This document shows positions 5,154 to 7,404 of a stretch of DNA of 7,404 bases, piece by piece. A model generated the notes under the pieces. That model saw only the letters and a program-made list of their open reading frames with translations. It made no database searches and had not been told where the DNA came from. How positions within the stretch are numbered: position 1 is the stretch's first letter; each line of letters starts with the position of its first letter. Made by a program: the position numbers and the translations under genes. The stretch comes from Deltaproteobacteria bacterium. GTDB taxonomy: Bacteria; Desulfobacterota; Syntrophia; Syntrophales; UBA2210. The stretch spans positions 1 through 7,404 of the forward strand of contig JAFDAR010000070.1 of NCBI GenBank assembly GCA_019313735.1, written 5' to 3'.

Positions 5154-7355
5154 ATGATACGAATAACCGACATACTGGAAGAAGGCCAGAAATATCTGTC
5201 TCAGAAAGACCTTGAGATGATAGAGAAGGCCTATATATTCTCCGCGTCTGTGCATCAGGGACAGTTGCGATTGTCGGGAGAACCCTATCTTATTCATCCC
5301 CTGGAAGTGACGTGGATGCTGGTTAAAATGAGGCTTGACACCGCCACGCTGATAACGGGTCTGCTGCATGACACCGTCGAGGACACACTGGCCACTCTTG
5401 AGCAGGTGGAGGAGGCCTTCGGCAAAGATGCCGCCTTCCTCGTGGACGGCTTGACCAAGATAAGCAAGATAACCTTTGGAGACCAGCTGGAGCGTCAGGC
5501 GGAGAACTTCAGAAAAATGATACTGGCGATGTCTTCCGATATCAGGATACTCCTCATAAAACTGGTTGACAGACTCCACAACATGCGCACACTTGATTTT
5601 CATTCCCCGGACAGACAAAAATTCATAGCGCAGGAAACCCTTGAGGTATATGCGCCGCTGGCCGCACGCCTGGGAATAAACTGGATAAAGGGTGAATTGG
5701 AGGACCTGTCGCTGAAATACCTCCATCCGGATGGATATAATGAGTTGATGGAACGTGTAAACAAAAACAAAGAAGAGCGTGACCGATACACAGAAGAGGT
5801 AAAGGATATAATCCGAAGGCAGGTGGAAAGCTTTGGTTTAAAGGGAGATGTCAGGGGGAGATCCAAGCATTTCTATAGCATTTTTATGAAGATGCACGAA
5901 CAGCGCATAAATTTTGATGAGGTTTATGACCTCACGGCATTCAGAATAATCCTTGATTCGGACGAGGAAAGAAAGTGCTACGAGGTACTCAGTATCATTC
6001 ACGCGCTCTGGAAGCCCGTCCCCGGACGTTTCAAGGACTATATAGCAATGCCCAAGGCAAACAACTACCGCTCCCTGCACACGACCGTTATCGGCCCATA
6101 TGGAGAACGGGTGGAGATACAGATAAGAACAAGGGAGATGGATGAGTGGGCGGACAAGGGTATCGCGGCCCACTGGAGGTATAAAGAGGGCAGGGTCTCT
6201 TCCTCTAAGGATGAAGATCAGATCGACCAACTCAGAGAATTACTTGAAGGGCAGGTTGAGCACAAGGATGCCCGGGAATTTATGAAGAGTCTGAAGCTGG
6301 CCCTCTATCCGGATGAAGTTTACGTATTTACACCAAAGGGGGACGTAAAATCTTTTCCAAAGGGCGCCACACCGATTGATTTTGCCTACAGTATTCATAC
6401 CGATGTGGGGAATCAATGCGTAGGGGCAAAGGTGAACAGAAGCATCGTTTCCTTGAAGTACAAGCTTCAAAACGGCGATACAGTGGAGGTTATGACCCAG
6501 GCCGGGCATTACCCCGGCAAAGACTGGTTAAAATACGCGGTGACATCGAGAGCTGTATCCAAGATAAAACAGTGGATAAAGACAGAGGAACGTGAAAAAA
6601 GCATCATACTCGGGAGGGAAATCCTCGAAAAAGAACTTAAGAGGCACTTTCTGAAATTCAGCCAGATGGTCAAAGCAAACGAATTCAGCGCTATATTGGA
6701 GGAACATTCTCTGGCCACGGTCGATGACCTGTTGGCCCTTATAGGTTATGGGAAAATGTCGGCAAAACATGTGACGCATCAGTTGTTGCATGATGAGGAG
6801 GAAGAAGAAAAAAAGGGAATTCTGGACAGGGTCAAGGACAGGTTCAGAAAAGCTCCATCTGACGCGGGCATATCCATCACAGGGATTGATAATATCATGG
6901 TGAGATTTGCCAAGTGCTGCAGTCCTCTTCCCGGAGATGATATAGTTGGCTGTGTAACGCGGGGAAGGGGCATAACTATCCATGAATCTGGCTGTCCCAT
7001 GGTAAAAGAGATGGACACTGAAAGGATAATCGATGCACAGTGGAACGTGGATGAAAAACAGACCTTCTCGGTTGATATTATAGTAACCTGCAAAGATAAG
7101 AAAGGCCTTTTGTTCGAGCTGGGCAATGTCATATATTCTCTGGGAATAAATACGACTCATGTCAATATTAACGCAACACCGGGCAATAACGCGATCTGTG
7201 ACTTTCAGTTGGACATAAAAGATCTTAAGCAGCTTAACATGGTTATTGCCGAGTTGAAGAAATTAAAGAGTGTTTTATCCGTTGAAAGGATGCGAGGGCC
7301 ATTTCGCGGTACCAAAAAGAACAAATCACATGAAAATATTGACATCCGGCATTAA
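5154..7355 (+). CDS. Long RelA/SpoT homologue: bifunctional (p)ppGpp synthetase/hydrolase
   Basis: This 733-residue stringent-response enzyme makes (p)ppGpp from ATP and GDP/GTP and should also degrade it. Domains in order: an HD hydrolase (about 30-150) with H34, H48, H72-D73, E76-D77, and D139 and N143 in VDRLHNM. HDTVED is intact, so hydrolysis is expected. The synthetase (about 225-345) has GRSKHFYSI, YDLTAFR (D259), RFKD (292-295), Y305 in NYRSLHTT, and E321 in VEIQIR. RFKD is the basic RxKD form typical of bifunctional Rel/SpoT, not the acidic ExDD of RelA. The TGS domain is at about 387-448, followed by a helical region and then the conserved-cysteine segment AKCCSPLPGDDIVG with C588, C589, C600 and C614. 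The ACT domain is at about 637-713. Length and N-terminus (MIRITDI) fit the family. The Shine-Dalgarno is poor (only GGTAG, 5146-5150). The gene follows proS after 237 bases of repeats, so it may have its own promoter. I cannot choose between the names rel, relA and spoT. Confidence 0.96.
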   Translation: MIRITDILEEGQKYLSQKDLEMIEKAYIFSASVHQGQLRLSGEPYLIHPLEVTWMLVKMRLDTATLITGLLHDTVEDTLATLEQVEEAFGKDAAFLVDGLTKISKITFGDQLERQAENFRKMILAMSSDIRILLIKLVDRLHNMRTLDFHSPDRQKFIAQETLEVYAPLAARLGINWIKGELEDLSLKYLHPDGYNELMERVNKNKEERDRYTEEVKDIIRRQVESFGLKGDVRGRSKHFYSIFMKMHEQRINFDEVYDLTAFRIILDSDEERKCYEVLSIIHALWKPVPGRFKDYIAMPKANNYRSLHTTVIGPYGERVEIQIRTREMDEWADKGIAAHWRYKEGRVSSSKDEDQIDQLRELLEGQVEHKDAREFMKSLKLALYPDEVYVFTPKGDVKSFPKGATPIDFAYSIHTDVGNQCVGAKVNRSIVSLKYKLQNGDTVEVMTQAGHYPGKDWLKYAVTSRAVSKIKQWIKTEEREKSIILGREILEKELKRHFLKFSQMVKANEFSAILEEHSLATVDDLLALIGYGKMSAKHVTHQLLHDEEEEEKKGILDRVKDRFRKAPSDAGISITGIDNIMVRFAKCCSPLPGDDIVGCVTRGRGITIHESGCPMVKEMDTERIIDAQWNVDEKQTFSVDIIVTCKDKKGLLFELGNVIYSLGINTTHVNINATPGNNAICDFQLDIKDLKQLNMVIAELKKLKSVLSVERMRGPFRGTKKNKSHENIDIRH

Positions 7356-7391
7356 ATTGCTGTACTAAACCAGCGCAAAGAATCTTACGAC

Positions 7392-7404
7392 AGAGGATAA
7401 AATG
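7392..7404 (+). promoter_or_regulatory. Ribosome binding site and likely start codon of a next gene
   Basis: AGAGGA (7392-7397) sits four bases before an ATG at 7402-7404, the last three bases of the window. The ATG is 46 bases after the rel stop. The spacing fits a translation start in the same transcript as rel. Only one codon is visible, so the product is unknown. Confidence 0.45.

Noticed and set aside
5130..5726. A 198-codon minus-strand frame opposite the rel start, and similar minus frames within rel (5838-6230, 6528-7160)
   Set aside because: These are shadows of the rel coding sequence, with no motifs and no independent start signals.

Overview
The window looks like bacterial chromosome carrying five real protein-coding genes, all on the + strand, plus the probable start of a sixth at the right edge. 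The core part (ispG, proS and a long RelA/SpoT homologue, with MEP-pathway isoprenoid synthesis) and the intergenic repeat style suggest a Gram-negative, possibly deltaproteobacterial (Desulfobacterota-like) anaerobe. That assignment is an inference from gene order and protein style and is not proven.

Left part (1-1707): a two-gene unit that is visibly AT-richer than the rest. The first gene is cut by the window edge. What remains is a PLP-dependent class I/II (HisC/CobD-like) aminotransferase that was probably preceded by more protein, perhaps a nucleotidyltransferase domain. It overlaps by one base (TAATG) with a CDP-alcohol phosphatidyltransferase membrane enzyme. A nucleotidyltransferase/transaminase fusion next to a CDP-alcohol phosphotransferase would make a headgroup-activation and lipid-transfer pair. 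The best-known precedent is 2-aminoethylphosphonate made and activated as CMP-AEP (PntC-type), so phosphonolipid synthesis is the leading hypothesis. The diagnostic genes (pepM, ppd) are outside the window.

Middle gap (1708-2129): 422 bases without a gene. It holds several hairpins, a C7-T9 homopolymer junction, a 49-base nested palindrome and a plausible sigma-70 promoter for ispG.

Right part (2130-7355): ispG, proS and rel. The IspG reading frame is intact but lacks about 29 residues that the family has, including the conserved ADIHF segment, at a precise in-frame junction. This is the strongest anomaly in the window. ProS is a complete bacterial-type enzyme with its editing insertion. Rel is a complete long (p)ppGpp synthetase/hydrolase. 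A degenerate 7-base tandem array runs over the ispG stop codon. The proS-rel gap carries an 8-base tandem array, a GTAG-headed REP-like palindrome and a perfect 9-bp hairpin related to one behind the phosphatidyltransferase gene.

I see no CRISPR array, tRNA, rRNA, transposase or phage gene. I found no wholly new system. The points worth follow-up are the shortened IspG, the possible phosphonolipid unit and the density of small dispersed repeats.
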